Of a DNA stretch of 64,000 bases, positions 26,618-37,431 are shown piece by piece. Source of the DNA: Oricola thermophila (GTDB taxonomy: Bacteria > Pseudomonadota > Alphaproteobacteria > Rhizobiales > Rhizobiaceae). Both the position numbers and the translations under genes were made by a program. The notes under the pieces were generated by a model that saw nothing but the letters and a program-made list of their open reading frames with translations, ran no database searches and was not told the DNA's origin. Position 1 is the stretch's first letter. Each line of letters opens with the position of its first letter. The stretch spans positions 1,364,001 to 1,428,000 of the forward strand of contig NZ_CP054836.1 of assembly GCF_013358405.1 (NCBI RefSeq), written 5' to 3'.

Positions 26618-27970
26618 CTACCGGCGATCGAACGCCGCCGCGTTTTCCGCCGTCAGTTCGACATCGACGACGATGCTGCCGTCCTCGGCAGACTCCCGGT
26701 GCCGCACATGGCCGTGGTCGTAGAGCCAGGCCACGTCGCCATAGCGGTCCGGCGGAATGGAGAAGCGGCGGACGACCAGCGCGCCGGAAACCCGGTCCTC
26801 GATTTCCATGAGCAGGCGGTCGATTCCCTCGCCCGTCACGGCCGAGACCGGGATCACCGCCGGGCCGCTCACCGTCCCCTCGGCGCGCGCCAGCATGTCG
26901 GCCCTCGCCACCGGGTCCAGCGAATCGATCTTGTTCCAGACCTCGATCACGTGACGCTCGTCTTCCGGGTCGACATCGAGATCGCTCAGGATCTGCGCGA
27001 CGTCCGACGCCTCCTCGCGCGATGCGTCGCTGGAGATGTCGCGCAAATGCAGCACGATTTCGGCTTCCTGCACTTCCTCCAGCGTGGCGCGGAACGCGGC
27101 CACGAGATGAGTCGGAAGATCGGAGATGAAGCCGACCGTGTCCGACAGGATGATCCATGTGCCGCCCGGCAGCCTGACGCGGCGAAGCGTCGGGTCGAGC
27201 GTGGCGAACAACATGTCCTCGGCCGTCACCCCGGCACCGGTCAGCCGGTTGAAGAGCGTCGACTTGCCCGCATTGGTGTAGCCGACCAGCGAGACCACGG
27301 GCAGCGGCACCTTCTTCCGCTTCGATCGGTGCAGCGTGCGGGTTCGGCGCACTGCTTCCAGCTCCCGCTCGATCCGCTTGATCTTGTCGCGCAGGATTCG
27401 CCGGTCCGCCTCGATCTGGGTTTCGCCGGGGCCACCGAGAAATCCCGCGCCGCCGCGCTGGCGTTCGAGGTGGGTCCAGGACCGCACCAGCCGGCCGCGC
27501 TGGTAGTTGAGATGGGCGAGCTCCACCTGCAGCGTGCCCTCCCTGGTCTGCGCCCGCCTGCCGAAGATCTCGAGGATCAGGGCAGTGCGGTCGAGCACCT
27601 TGGCGTTCCATTCCTTTTCGAGATTGCGCTGCTGCACCGGTGTCAGCGCATGGTCCACGATGACGAGACCGGCCTCCAGCGCCTTCACGACGCCGGCAAT
27701 CTCCTCCACCTTGCCGCGGCCCAGCAGCGTGGCAGGCTGCGGCCTTGCAACCGGCACGATGGCGCTATGGGTGATGTCGAGGTCGATAGCGCGTGCAAGG
27801 CCCTCGGCCTCTACAAGCCGCTCGGCGGCGCTGCGGCGATGCGGTTCGCCCGCCTGGCCGCGCAGGTCCGGCTCGAGAACGACCGCGACGGTCGGCGCGC
27901 GCGACCGCTCTTCCATCCGCGGCTTGCCGACGCGGCTGTTCCCGTCGCCTGTCTCGATTTGTTCGCTCAA
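26618..27970 (-). CDS. hflX: GTPase HflX
   Basis: The 450-residue ribosome-associated GTPase has the N-terminal HflX domain ([10 protein letters not shown]), a helical linker with the conserved GGPGETQIE motif, and a GTPase domain with G1 [10 protein letters not shown]3 DTVGF and G4 NKID. It splits stalled 70S ribosomes under stress. The start overlaps the hfq stop by four bases, the classic hfq-hflX arrangement, so both are made from one transcript. Confidence 0.96.
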   Translation of the reverse strand: MSEQIETGDGNSRVGKPRMEERSRAPTVAVVLEPDLRGQAGEPHRRSAAERLVEAEGLARAIDLDITHSAIVPVARPQPATLLGRGKVEEIAGVVKALEAGLVIVDHALTPVQQRNLEKEWNAKVLDRTALILEIFGRRAQTREGTLQVELAHLNYQRGRLVRSWTHLERQRGGAGFLGGPGETQIEADRRILRDKIKRIERELEAVRRTRTLHRSKRKKVPLPVVSLVGYTNAGKSTLFNRLTGAGVTAEDMLFATLDPTLRRVRLPGGTWIILSDTVGFISDLPTHLVAAFRATLEEVQEAEIVLHLRDISSDASREEASDVAQILSDLDVDPEDERHVIEVWNKIDSLDPVARADMLARAEGTVSGPAVIPVSAVTGEGIDRLLMEIEDRVSGALVVRRFSIPPDRYGDVAWLYDHGHVRHRESAEDGSIVVDVELTAENAAAFDRR

Positions 27971-28218
27971 TCGGTTTTCGCCGGTGCGTCCTCGCTCTCG
28001 AACATGTTCACCGGCTGGCCCGGCATGATGGTCGAGATCGCGTGTTTATACACCAGCTGCGCATGCCCGTCACGCCGCAACAGCACGCAGAAATTGTCGA
28101 ATGACGTAACGACCCCGGTGAGTTTTACACCGTTAACGAGGAATATCGTCAGCGGAACCTTTTGTTTTCTGACAGCATTAAGAAACTGGTCTTGCAGGTT
28201 CTGGGAGCGATCAGCCAT
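27967..28218 (-). CDS. hfq: RNA chaperone Hfq
   Basis: The 83-residue protein forms a hexamer that pairs small RNAs with mRNAs. Both Sm motifs are visible: Sm1 ([19 protein letters not shown], with the Gln of the proximal RNA face) and Sm2 (YKHAIST, with the YKH proximal-site motif). The short acidic tail is typical for alphaproteobacteria. It is directly upstream of hflX and 142 bases downstream of dat, so it probably has its own promoter. Confidence 0.98.
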   Translation of the reverse strand: MADRSQNLQDQFLNAVRKQKVPLTIFLVNGVKLTGVVTSFDNFCVLLRRDGHAQLVYKHAISTIMPGQPVNMFESEDAPAKTD

Positions 28219-28360
28219 GTCTTGTCCATATCATCGTTTTTTTTATTGAATTAAGCATATTCGGCAGCTGCTTCAATCGGAACTTCGTACAAATCAGATA
28301 TATTTTTTCAGCTCGCGGAAAAATGACATGGCCGTTTCAGCGAAGCCAGATGCCTGCCGC

Positions 28361-29221
28361 TCATACCGGCGTCTTTTCCGCGTTGTCGAAGAAGGCGTCG
28401 CGCAGGGCGCGGGCCACCGCCCCGGGCCTGCCGTCGCCGACCGGCGCTCCGTCGATTCGCACCACCGGCATGACCACGGTCGTCGCCGCGGTTATGAAGG
28501 CTTCGCGCGCGTCCTTGGCCTCGTCGACCGTAAAGGCGCGTTCCTCCACCTCCAGCCCCTCCCGGGCGGCGATGTCCATGACGGTTGCCCGCGTGATGCC
28601 GCGCAGGATTCCGAAATCGGCGGGCCGCGTCACCAGCACGCCATTGCCGGTAACGATCCAGGCATTGGTCGCCGCGCCTTCCTTGACCGTGCCGTCACCG
28701 TCCACGAACCAGGCTTCGGCGGCGCCGGATTCCTTGGCCTTCTGGCGTGCCAGCACGTTGGGAAGAAGCGCCACCGTCTTGATGTCCACGCGGTCCCACC
28801 GGTTCTCCGGCACCGTGATGACGCCGATCCCCTCCTCCGCCCTGGCGGTGGCGGCCTGCGGATCGCTGCTGCGCGCCGTGACGACGAGTGATGGCTTCGC
28901 CGATGCGGGAAACACGTGGTCGCGCCGCGCCACGCCTCGCGTCACCTGGAGATACACCATGCCGTCATGCACCCGGTTGCGCCGCACAACCTCGCGCATG
29001 ATGACGACGAGCGCGTCACGCTCGACCGGCCAGTCCATCTGCAACTCGGCCAGCGATCGCGCCAGCCGGTCGAGATGGCGCGTCATGTCCATGATGTAGC
29101 CGCGCGCCACCTCGCAGACCTCGTAGACGCCGTCCGCGAACTGGTAGCCCCGGTCCTCCACATGGACCATGGCGTCCCCGTGATTCCGGTATTGGCCGTT
29201 GACATATGCGATGCGAGACAC
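28361..29221 (-). CDS. dat: D-amino-acid transaminase (class IV aminotransferase)
   Basis: The 286-residue PLP enzyme of fold type IV starts with YVNGQYRNHGDAMVHVEDRGYQF, cited by the core VEDRGYQFADGVYE that binds substrate. The Schiff-base lysine is in DIKTVALLPN, and phosphate-binding loops GAATNAWI and GITRATV follow. It would interconvert D-amino acids and 2-oxo acids, supplying D-Ala or D-Glu. Branched-chain specificity is an alternative, but the length and motif set favour Dat. It follows trkH after 15 bases. Confidence 0.9.
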   Translation of the reverse strand: MSRIAYVNGQYRNHGDAMVHVEDRGYQFADGVYEVCEVARGYIMDMTRHLDRLARSLAELQMDWPVERDALVVIMREVVRRNRVHDGMVYLQVTRGVARRDHVFPASAKPSLVVTARSSDPQAATARAEEGIGVITVPENRWDRVDIKTVALLPNVLARQKAKESGAAEAWFVDGDGTVKEGAATNAWIVTGNGVLVTRPADFGILRGITRATVMDIAAREGLEVEERAFTVDEAKDAREAFITAATTVVMPVVRIDGAPVGDGRPGAVARALRDAFFDNAEKTPV

Positions 29222-29236
29222 GACAGGCTCCTTGTT

Positions 29237-30721
29237 TCAGCGCGACAACCAGTATTTGAGATTGAGGATCGCGAACACCGCGATGAACTCCAGGCGCCCG
29301 AGCAGCATGATCGCGCACCCGGCATAGCGCTCGAAGGCCGTGAAGTCGCGATAGCCCGGCCAAAGCTCAGGCAGGGCCGCGGCCGGAATATACGCTTCGT
29401 AGAGCGGCCCCGCATTGACCAGGAGCGCCATCGCCGAGAGCATCGCCGACTCGAAGGTTCCCGACCCGCCCGCGAGCAGGAATATGCCGACCGCCAGGAC
29501 CACGAGAGTCAGGATGAGTACCGGCCAGGTCTCGACGATCGACCGTTCATCGTAGTCCGCGCGCGCGATGCGCGTCGGCGTAATCGAGCTGGGATAGATC
29601 AGCAGGTTGAGTTCGCGCCTGGACTGCACGAGCATCGCGCCGAGCCTGTGGATCTTCAGTCCGGAAGCCGTAGAGAACACGGCGGCGCCGAGAAACGCGA
29701 CCGAGAAGACCAGGATCTCGGGCAGCAGCGCGATCACGCCCGGTCTCATCTCGTGCCCCGACGTCGCCACCACGGAGGCGGCGGCGAAGAAGCTTTCGGC
29801 GAGAACGCCACCGAAGTCCTGCACGTTCCGCAGCCCGCCGACAGACCGGAATGCCAGTACATAGAGCAGCGTAAGAGCTGCGATGAAACCGCCTACCCAC
29901 CACGCCTCGCGGTTCCGCCAGATGACCCGCAGCGGGTTCGACAGGTCGTAGCGCTGCCAGAACACGCTGGTCGCGGCGAGTGCCATCACGAAGGCCATGA
30001 CGACAAGGGTCGCCGGACCGTAATGCGATTCCAGTTCCGTTTCGTTGGGATTGAAGCCGCCGGTGGACACGCTGGTCATGGTCAGATGCGCGGCACCGAG
30101 CGTATCCGCCCCGCTTGCTATGTAGGCCAGGAACACGGCCACGGACACACCTACATAGGCGGCAAGCAACGGCGTGTACCGTTTCAGATGCTCCACACCC
30201 CCGTCCCGGTCGTCGGACAGATCGGCGCGCCACTCCGAGGCCATTGCCCTCCGCGGCAGCCCGCCGACCGCGAGCGGCGAAAGCACCAGGAAGAGCGACG
30301 CCAGGGTCATGAAGCCGCCGATCCATTCCAGCTGGAGACGCCAGAACAGCATCGACTGGGGCATCGCCTCGCGGGCGACGAGGGTCGACGCCCCCGTCGT
30401 GGTCAGCCCGGAAACGCTTTCGAAAAGGGCCCGGCCGAATTCCATGTCCAGCACGAGGACAAATGGCGTTGCGCCGATCAACGAGACGATTGCCCAGACG
30501 ACGACCATCGAGAGGATCAGGCGATTCGGGGTAAGCACGTGCCGGTATCCTAGCGTTGCCGCCGTCGTCACGATGGAAACGAAGGCGCCGGTAGACGCGA
30601 GGACGGACAGCCGGATGACGGCCACCTTCTCGCCGAAGGCCAGTCCGATCAATATCGGCGCGACCAGCGAGCCGAAGAAGAGCGCCGCCGCGAATCCGAT
30701 GAGGAAGATGACGGTCCGCAC
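29237..30721 (-). CDS. trkH: Trk/Ktr potassium uptake protein, membrane subunit
   Basis: The 494-residue channel-like K+ transporter has multiple membrane segments and four selectivity-loop regions. The clearest are SGLTTTGAS, STGGFNPNE and SGLKIH-type loops, with one glycine per loop for K+ coordination. The N-terminus begins with a hydrophobic helix and no cleavable signal. It pairs with the TrkA regulator encoded just upstream. It sits after ntrX-trkA, as in other Hyphomicrobiales. Confidence 0.93.
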   Translation of the reverse strand: MRTVIFLIGFAAALFFGSLVAPILIGLAFGEKVAVIRLSVLASTGAFVSIVTTAATLGYRHVLTPNRLILSMVVVWAIVSLIGATPFVLVLDMEFGRALFESVSGLTTTGASTLVAREAMPQSMLFWRLQLEWIGGFMTLASLFLVLSPLAVGGLPRRAMASEWRADLSDDRDGGVEHLKRYTPLLAAYVGVSVAVFLAYIASGADTLGAAHLTMTSVSTGGFNPNETELESHYGPATLVVMAFVMALAATSVFWQRYDLSNPLRVIWRNREAWWVGGFIAALTLLYVLAFRSVGGLRNVQDFGGVLAESFFAAASVVATSGHEMRPGVIALLPEILVFSVAFLGAAVFSTASGLKIHRLGAMLVQSRRELNLLIYPSSITPTRIARADYDERSIVETWPVLILTLVVLAVGIFLLAGGSGTFESAMLSAMALLVNAGPLYEAYIPAAALPELWPGYRDFTAFERYAGCAIMLLGRLEFIAVFAILNLKYWLSR

Positions 30722-30757
30722 GCGTTCAACCTTCCCTCATGTTTGCGATACGCCCCA

Positions 30758-32134
30758 TCAGAAGAATTCGAGGCTGACCCGGAACATCTGTTCGACCTGG
30801 CGGACCGCCGTCGACATCGCGAAAATGACGACGCGGTCCTTTGCCTTGATCTTGGTATCGCCGTCCGGCTTGAGCACCTCCCCGTCCCGGTAGACGGCGC
30901 CGATACGGATATCCTCGGGAAGATCCAGTTCGCGCAACGGCACGCCGACCAGCGGCGACGTTTCCAGCGCCTCGGCCTCGATCACTTCCGCCGATCCCTT
31001 CTGCACGCTGTGGACCTGCCGTATGCGACCGCGCCGAACGTGTTGCAACACCCGCGAAATCGTCACCGCACGCGGATTGATGTGCGCGTCGATCCCCAGC
31101 TGCTCCGTGAAGCCCTGGTAGGACGGATCATTGATCAGGGCGAGCGTCGACTGGCAGCCTAGGCTCTTCGCCATCACCGCCGACAGGATGTTCACCTGGT
31201 CGTCGTTGGTGAGCGATACCATCAGTTCGCTGTCCTCTATATCGGCCTCGACAAGGACTTGCTGGTCAAGGGCGCTGCCATGCAGGACGACCGTCCTGCG
31301 CAGCCGGTCGGCAACGGTGACGGCACGGGCGTGATCGCCCTCGATGATCTTCACCTTGGCGCGGGACTGGCGCGCCTCCATCTGCTCCGCGACATACAGG
31401 CCGATATTGCCGCCGCCCGCGATGATGATCCGCCGCGCTTCCGCCTCGTCATGCCCGAACAGGCTGAGCGTTCGCTTGACCTGCGGACGTGTCGCGATGA
31501 CGTAGACCAGGTCGTGTGCGAGCAGTTGGTCCGCGGAATGCGGCACGAACAGCCTGTCGTTGCGCCACACGCCGACAACCGTCGCCGAAAGATCGGGAAA
31601 CAGCTCGGTCAACTGGCTGAGCGGCGTGTTGATGACGGGGCAATCGTCGCGGCACTCGATGGCCATCATCGTCACGGTGCCCTCGGCGAACTGCACGATG
31701 TCCGTTGCGCCGGGGGAGGCGATGCGGCGCAGGACCACGTCTCCGACTTCCCGTTCCGGCGAAATGATCACGTCGATCGGCAGATGTTCGCGGGAGAACA
31801 GGTTGTTGTAATGCGCCTGCAGATAGCTCTGCGACCTGATCCGGGCGATCTTGGTCGGCACGTCGAAAAGCGAATGGGCGACCTGGCAGGCCGTCATGTT
31901 GACTTCGTCGTACAGCGTCACAGCGATGATCATGTCCGCCTGATCCGCGCCGGCAGCGGCCAGCACGTCCGGATGGCTTCCGTGACCGACAAAACCGCGC
32001 ACATCAAGCGTATCCCGGATTCGCTGCACCAGCGTGGCGGACATGTCTATGACGGACACGTCGTTCGCTTCAGCGGCGAGTCTCTCGGCAATGCCGTAGC
32101 CGACCTGGCCGGCGCCGCAGATGATTACCCGCAT
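30758..32134 (-). CDS. trkA: Trk system potassium transporter TrkA
   Basis: The 458-residue peripheral subunit gates TrkH. Two RCK-N nucleotide-binding domains are visible, the first with CGAGQVGYGIAE near residue 6 and the second with AGGGNIGLYVAE near 238. Each is followed by an RCK-C ligand domain. NAD(H) or ATP binding regulates K+ flow. It lies between ntrX and trkH on one strand, with spacings of 27 and 36 bases, so co-transcription with the ntr genes is likely. Confidence 0.95.
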   Translation of the reverse strand: MRVIICGAGQVGYGIAERLAAEANDVSVIDMSATLVQRIRDTLDVRGFVGHGSHPDVLAAAGADQADMIIAVTLYDEVNMTACQVAHSLFDVPTKIARIRSQSYLQAHYNNLFSREHLPIDVIISPEREVGDVVLRRIASPGATDIVQFAEGTVTMMAIECRDDCPVINTPLSQLTELFPDLSATVVGVWRNDRLFVPHSADQLLAHDLVYVIATRPQVKRTLSLFGHDEAEARRIIIAGGGNIGLYVAEQMEARQSRAKVKIIEGDHARAVTVADRLRRTVVLHGSALDQQVLVEADIEDSELMVSLTNDDQVNILSAVMAKSLGCQSTLALINDPSYQGFTEQLGIDAHINPRAVTISRVLQHVRRGRIRQVHSVQKGSAEVIEAEALETSPLVGVPLRELDLPEDIRIGAVYRDGEVLKPDGDTKIKAKDRVVIFAMSTAVRQVEQMFRVSLEFF

Positions 32135-32161
32135 TTGGTTCCCGTCCCCGATTGATAGGCG

Positions 32162-33523
32162 TCAGACGCCGAGCGATTTCAGTTTGCGGTGCAGGGCTGA
32201 CCGCTCCATACCAACGAATTCGGCTGTCCGCGAGATGTTTCCGCCAAATCGCGAAATCTGCGCGACGAGATAGTCGCGCTCGAATCGCTCACGCGCCTCG
32301 CGCAGCGGCAGCGACATGATATGCGCATCGTCGGCGGTTGGTGCCTTTGGCAGGTTCTCGCCGATTTCGGCCGGCAGCTTGTCGACACCGATGACACTGT
32401 CCTCGGGCTCGTCCCGCGTCAGGATCATCAGCCGTTCGATGTTGTTCCGCAACTGGCGGATGTTTCCCGGCCAGTCATGAGTCTGCAGGACGGCCATCGC
32501 ATCATCGCCGATGAATTTGGGGCGGATGCCAGTCTGTTCGCTGATCATCTTCATGAATGACTGGACGAGCAACGGTATGTCCTCGCGCCGCTCGGCAAGC
32601 GGCGGCACCTCGATCGGCACGACCGCGAGCCGGTTGAGCAGATCACGGCGAAAACGCTTTGCCTCGATCAGTTCCTCCAGGTTGAAGGCCGTTGAGGAGA
32701 TGATCCTCACATCGACCTTGACCCGCCGCACCCCGCCGACGCGCTCGAATTCCTGGTCGACCAGCACGCGCAGGATCTTGCTCTGTGTTTCCAGCGGCAT
32801 GTCGGCGACCTCGTCGATATAGAGAATTCCGCCATGTGCCTGCTCGAGCGCGCCGACCTTCCGCTCGCCGCCATTAGGCTCGGTCCCGAACAGTTCCGTC
32901 TCCATGCGGCTGGGCGTGATGGCCGCCGCATTTATGACGACAAAAGGCCCCTCGGCCCGTGTCGATTGCGCATGAATGGCGCGCGCGACCAGTTCCTTGC
33001 CGGAACCCGACGGACCGGTGATCAGGATGCGGCTGTTGGTCGGTGCCACGCGGGCGATGGTCTGCCGGAGGTTGTTGATCGCCGCCGAATTGCCGATCAG
33101 TTCGGTCGTCTCGCTTGATCGCCGCTTGAGATCCTTCACCTGCATCTTCAGGGATGAGGTCTCCAACGCTCGCTGGGCGACGAGTACTAGCCGGTCGGCC
33201 TTGAAAGGCTTCTCGATATAGTCGTAGGCACCACGCTTGATGGCGGATACCGCTGTCTCGATGTTTCCGTGCCCCGAGATCATCACGACCGGCAGGCCGG
33301 GATGCATGGTCTGTATCTCGTCCAGAAGCGCCAGTCCGTCCAGTTTGCTGCCCTGCAGCCAAATATCCAGGAAAACAAGGCGCGGCGCACGATCGGCGAT
33401 CGCCGCAAGGGCGCTGTCGCTGTCACGGGCCGTGCGTGCCTCGTATCCTTCGTCTTCGAGGATGCCGGCGATGATCTCCCTGATGTCCTGTTCATCGTCG
33501 ACAATCAGAATGTCCGCTTTCAT
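32162..33523 (-). CDS. ntrX: Nitrogen assimilation response regulator NtrX
   Basis: The 453-residue response regulator has a receiver domain with phospho-acceptor Asp53 (LVFLDIW) and Lys in EKPFK, an AAA+ domain with Walker A GPSGSGKE, and a C-terminal Fis-type helix-turn-helix. The sigma-54 contact motif GAFTGA, intact in the neighbouring NtrC, is absent here: the region reads FGTEPNGGERKVGAL. NtrX of this type therefore probably acts as a repressor or activator without classical sigma-54 activation. It starts within the ntrY stop (ATGA overlap). Confidence 0.95.
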   Translation of the reverse strand: MKADILIVDDEQDIREIIAGILEDEGYEARTARDSDSALAAIADRAPRLVFLDIWLQGSKLDGLALLDEIQTMHPGLPVVMISGHGNIETAVSAIKRGAYDYIEKPFKADRLVLVAQRALETSSLKMQVKDLKRRSSETTELIGNSAAINNLRQTIARVAPTNSRILITGPSGSGKELVARAIHAQSTRAEGPFVVINAAAITPSRMETELFGTEPNGGERKVGALEQAHGGILYIDEVADMPLETQSKILRVLVDQEFERVGGVRRVKVDVRIISSTAFNLEELIEAKRFRRDLLNRLAVVPIEVPPLAERREDIPLLVQSFMKMISEQTGIRPKFIGDDAMAVLQTHDWPGNIRQLRNNIERLMILTRDEPEDSVIGVDKLPAEIGENLPKAPTADDAHIMSLPLREARERFERDYLVAQISRFGGNISRTAEFVGMERSALHRKLKSLGV

Positions 33524-35931
33524 GCTGTCCTCTCGGCTATTGATCGTGCGTCGCCACCGCCGGATATTATTTTCACGGGATCTTCTTTCCCTACGCCGCT
33601 CACCTCCGATGCAGGCGCTGGGAACACGAGCCTCACCAATGCTCCCTTTCCGCCGTGAAATTCCGCAGGCGCGTCGTGCAGTTCAAGGCGACCGCCATGG
33701 TCCTCCATAATCTTTTTCACGATTGCGAGCCCTAGGCCTGTGCCCTTTTCGCGGGTCGTCATGTAGGGCTCGAGAAGCTTGGCGCGGTTCTGTCGCGGCA
33801 ATCCCTTGCCGTTGTCGACCACGTCGACCGCAATTTCATCATTCTCGTTCCGATAGGCCCTGACAAGGATGTGCCCTTCTTCCCTCTCATCCGAGTCATC
33901 CGCCGCCTGCCGCGCTTCCACGGCCTCGGACGCATTCTTGATGATGTTGCCGATCGCCTGGCCGACCAGCCGATCATCGAAACTGCAGATCAGCGCATCC
34001 TCGCCGAAATCCCTCTCGAAAGTGAAGTCGCTGCGGCTGACCTCGACCAGGAATGTCGCTTCGCGCAATGTTTCGCGCAGATCCTTCCGTTCCATCACGG
34101 GCTTCGGCATGCGCGCGAATGAGGAGAACTCATCGACCATCCTGCCGATATCGCCCACCTGCCGGATGATCGTGTCCGTGCACTGGTCGAAAACTTCCCT
34201 GTCCTCGCCGACGACCTTGCCGTAGCGGCGCCGCAGGCGTTCGGCCGAAAGCTGGATCGGTGTCAGCGGATTCTTGATCTCATGCGCGATGCGCCGCGCC
34301 ACGTCGGCCCACGCGGTCGCTCGTTGTGCTTCGACCAGGTCGGAGATGTCGTCGATCGTAATGACATGCGTATGGCGTGCGGGCATCTCGAAATCATCCG
34401 CCTGTGCTCCCCTTCCCTTCTCTTCGCCTTCGCCATCGTCGACTTCGCGATCCATCGTGACCTGAACGTTGAGCACGCGCTCGCGACCGTTGCGGTCGAG
34501 GAAATTCACCTGCTTGCGCGCATCGGGACGACCGCTGTCGCGCACTTCGCTGAGCACATCGGCGACATGCGGCGAAACATCCAGAAGCTTGCTTCCGGGC
34601 GCGATTTGCTCGCCGGTGCCGAGGATGGCTGCAGCCGATCCGTTGGACACGGTGATGCAGCCGTCGTCATCGATTCCCATGACTCCGGCCGACACGCCGG
34701 ACAGGACTGCTTCCGAAAACCGACGGCGCTGGTCGATCAGTTCCGTGGCCCGCAGAATTTCGTCCCGCTGTCCCTTAAGCTGGCCGAGCATGCTGTTGAA
34801 TGTCTTGCCGAGATAACCCACATCGCCGTCCGACGCGCGCACCGGGACGCGCACGTCGAGATTGCCTTCGGACACCTCCTCTGCCGCGCCGATCAACTGG
34901 CGGATCGGCCGCACCAGCCGGTTCGCCACGGCAAGGCCGGTCCAGATCGCGGACACGATGAGGACGAGGGTCAAGCCGAAATAGAGAATCGCGAAGGCGA
35001 GCTGCACGTTCTTCCGGTTGGCTTCGAGCCCGGTATACTCGTCGCGGTTCTCCTTCATCAACTGAACCGCGTCCAGCACGTCAGCATCCACCGTCCGGAT
35101 GGTGTAGAGATACGCATTGGGTATTTCGCGCAACATGATGATCGCGCCGACAAGGTTGGTCACCCCCGGCGGTATCAGAACGGGACCGCCATCCTTAGCC
35201 GCGTCCAACGCGTCTTCCGGTGGCAACGGAAGCGGCCGCTCGACCTCTATGTCGGCACTATGGACGACCGTGCCGTCGGGACGAATGACGAATGCCCCGA
35301 GCATGCCCCGTCCGCGAGCCTGCTGGGTCAGGAAACGGCGAAACCCCTCCCGGTCGAGGCTGTAAAGGCGCCGTTGGGAGTCGACGGCAAACGCCATGTT
35401 GATCGTTGCATCCCGCAGGTTGATGGCATTCTCGTTTATGTAGGACTCGGCGACCTGCAAAGATGATTCGACGATTGTCTTGGTGCGAATCTCGAACCAG
35501 CGATCCAGCCCCAGGTCCAGCGTGATGCTGGCAACGATCGCAATGGCGAGGGCCGGAACCGCCGCTATGATCGTGAACAGGCCGACAATACGGACATGAA
35601 GCCGCGAGGCTGCCTTGCCGGCCTTTCGCGCACGATAGATCCGGTAGAGTTCAGCACCGATCAGCCACATCAGGGCAAACACGAACAGACCGTTGATCGC
35701 AATCGCGGAGAGCGTGACCGTGCTGTCGGGCTGGATCGGCGTGAGTCCGATCAGGACGGCAAATGAGACCCCCGCAGTCAGCAGGGCGCAAACAATTACG
35801 ACGATACCGCCGATCTGCGACCTTCGGCCATGTGTTCGATCGGAAATGCCGAGATCGATCGCGCCCTTGGCGCTCTGCATCACTGACATTGGGCGACTCT
35901 GCTGATCACTGTCGGATGGAGTGCCCAACAT
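33520..35931 (-). CDS. ntrY: Nitrogen regulation sensor histidine kinase NtrY
   Basis: The protein has about 800 residues, with two to four N-terminal membrane helices (residues about 40-145), a periplasmic loop, a further helix (near 310) and a HAMP linker. A PAS domain follows, then a histidine kinase core with H-box HEIKNPLTPIQ and N-box NIIKNASEAVEA. It senses an unknown signal and phosphorylates NtrX. ATG at 35931 has no clear ribosome site; ATG at 35889 is an alternative. It lies 48 bases after ntrC. Confidence 0.94.
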   Translation of the reverse strand: MLGTPSDSDQQSRPMSVMQSAKGAIDLGISDRTHGRRSQIGGIVVIVCALLTAGVSFAVLIGLTPIQPDSTVTLSAIAINGLFVFALMWLIGAELYRIYRARKAGKAASRLHVRIVGLFTIIAAVPALAIAIVASITLDLGLDRWFEIRTKTIVESSLQVAESYINENAINLRDATINMAFAVDSQRRLYSLDREGFRRFLTQQARGRGMLGAFVIRPDGTVVHSADIEVERPLPLPPEDALDAAKDGGPVLIPPGVTNLVGAIIMLREIPNAYLYTIRTVDADVLDAVQLMKENRDEYTGLEANRKNVQLAFAILYFGLTLVLIVSAIWTGLAVANRLVRPIRQLIGAAEEVSEGNLDVRVPVRASDGDVGYLGKTFNSMLGQLKGQRDEILRATELIDQRRRFSEAVLSGVSAGVMGIDDDGCITVSNGSAAAILGTGEQIAPGSKLLDVSPHVADVLSEVRDSGRPDARKQVNFLDRNGRERVLNVQVTMDREVDDGEGEEKGRGAQADDFEMPARHTHVITIDDISDLVEAQRATAWADVARRIAHEIKNPLTPIQLSAERLRRRYGKVVGEDREVFDQCTDTIIRQVGDIGRMVDEFSSFARMPKPVMERKDLRETLREATFLVEVSRSDFTFERDFGEDALICSFDDRLVGQAIGNIIKNASEAVEARQAADDSDEREEGHILVRAYRNENDEIAVDVVDNGKGLPRQNRAKLLEPYMTTREKGTGLGLAIVKKIMEDHGGRLELHDAPAEFHGGKGALVRLVFPAPASEVSGVGKEDPVKIISGGGDARSIAERTA

Positions 35932-35979
35932 GCAACAGAATGTGGCGGTTTTGCAACAAGTGCATGGGTGGACGGATGT

Positions 35980-37431
35980 TTATCCGCCCTTGAACACGCT
36001 CAGACCGTGTTCCTTGATCTTCTTTCGAAGGGTGTTCCGATTGAGACCGAGCACTTCCGCAGCGCGGATCTGGTTCCCCCGCGTCGCGGCAAGCGTAGCC
36101 AGTATCAATGGCTGTTCCATTTCTGCAAGCACCCGCTGGTAGAGCCCTGGCGGCGGCAGACTGTCGCCAAAAGAGCGGAAATAGTCCTGCATGTTGTGCT
36201 CCACGGCCTGAGCGATCGTCATTTCACCGTGCAGCAGGTCGGCCGGAGCGCTTTCTGCCCCCTCTCCGGCATCGAGTTCGGCGGCCACGATCTCTGCCGT
36301 GATCTCTTCCTGCGGATAAAGTGCGCAGAGGCGCCGGATAAGGTTCTCGAGTTCCCGCACGTTGCCCGGCCAGTGATAGCTCGACATCAGCTGCAGCGCC
36401 TCGGGCAGGATGCGCTTCGCTTCGAGGCCTTCCTCCTGCACCTTGACCAGGAAATGCTGTACCAGGTCGCCAATATCCTCCAGCCGCTCCCTGAGCGGCG
36501 GCATGCGTAGCGGCACCACGTTAAGTCGATAGTAGAGGTCTTCGCGGAAAAGGCCCTGGTTTATCAGGGCCCGCAGATCCTTGTTCGTCGCCGCGACTAT
36601 GCGAACATTGGTCTTGATCGGAGTCCGACCGCCGACCGTCATGTACTCACCCTGCTGCAACACGCGCAGAAGCCGGGTCTGCGCATCCATCGGCATGTCA
36701 CCGATTTCATCGAGGAAAAGCGTACCGTTCTCCGCCTGCTCGAACCGACCGGTTGAACGCGCTTGCGCACCGGTAAACGCACCCTTTTCGTGCCCGAACA
36801 GTTCGGACTCGATAAGGTCGCGCGGGATCGCTGCCATATTGATTGCGACAAAGGGACCGTTCTTGCGCTTGCCGTATTCATGCAGGGCGCGCGCAACCAG
36901 TTCCTTGCCGGTGCCGGATTCACCGTTGATGAGAACCGTCAGATCGGACTGCATCATGCGTGCCAGAACGCGATAGATATCTTGCATTGCCGGCGATCGA
37001 CCGACCAGAGGCATGCCCTCGGTCTCCGGGTTGACCGCTTGCGTCTGGCCATCACCATTCTTCCGCCGGGATTCGGCAAGTGCCCGTCCGACAATGCCTG
37101 TCAGTTCCACAAGGTCGAACGGCTTCGGAAGGTATTCGTATGCCCCCTTCTCGGACGCCCGGATGGCCGTCATGAAAGTGTTCTGCGCACTCATGACGAT
37201 GATGGGAAGGTCCGGACGCACCTTGCGCATGCGCGGCAACAGGTCAAACAGGTTGTCGTCCGGCATTACGACATCGCTTACCACGACATCGCCCTCTCCG
37301 GCAGCAACCCAGCGCCACAGTGTCGACGCATTCGAGGTCACACGTACATCGTACCCGGCGCGTGACAACGCCTGGCTGACTACCGTGCGTATGGCCGCGT
37401 CATCATCCGCGACGAGAACGGACCCCTTCAT
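35980..37431 (-). CDS. ntrC: Nitrogen regulation response regulator NtrC (sigma-54 activator)
   Basis: The 483-residue activator has a receiver domain with Asp53 (VVSDVVMPD), a sigma-54 AAA+ domain with Walker A GESGTGKE and an intact GAFTGA loop, and a C-terminal Fis-type DNA-binding helix ([17 protein letters not shown]). When phosphorylated by NtrB under nitrogen limitation it drives sigma-54 promoters such as glnA/glnII and amtB. It overlaps ntrB by four bases. Confidence 0.97.
   Translation of the reverse strand: MKGSVLVADDDAAIRTVVSQALSRAGYDVRVTSNASTLWRWVAAGEGDVVVSDVVMPDDNLFDLLPRMRKVRPDLPIIVMSAQNTFMTAIRASEKGAYEYLPKPFDLVELTGIVGRALAESRRKNGDGQTQAVNPETEGMPLVGRSPAMQDIYRVLARMMQSDLTVLINGESGTGKELVARALHEYGKRKNGPFVAINMAAIPRDLIESELFGHEKGAFTGAQARSTGRFEQAENGTLFLDEIGDMPMDAQTRLLRVLQQGEYMTVGGRTPIKTNVRIVAATNKDLRALINQGLFREDLYYRLNVVPLRMPPLRERLEDIGDLVQHFLVKVQEEGLEAKRILPEALQLMSSYHWPGNVRELENLIRRLCALYPQEEITAEIVAAELDAGEGAESAPADLLHGEMTIAQAVEHNMQDYFRSFGDSLPPPGLYQRVLAEMEQPLILATLAATRGNQIRAAEVLGLNRNTLRKKIKEHGLSVFKGG

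Noticed and set aside
25539..27611. A 690-codon minus-strand frame across the hypothetical gene and hflX
   Set aside because: It overlaps hflX in another frame and has a composition unlike a folded protein. The hflX frame has complete GTPase motifs.
26102..28249. A 715-codon plus-strand frame opposite hflX and hfq
   Set aside because: High GC content keeps the antisense frame open. The opposite strand carries unmistakable HflX and Hfq motifs.
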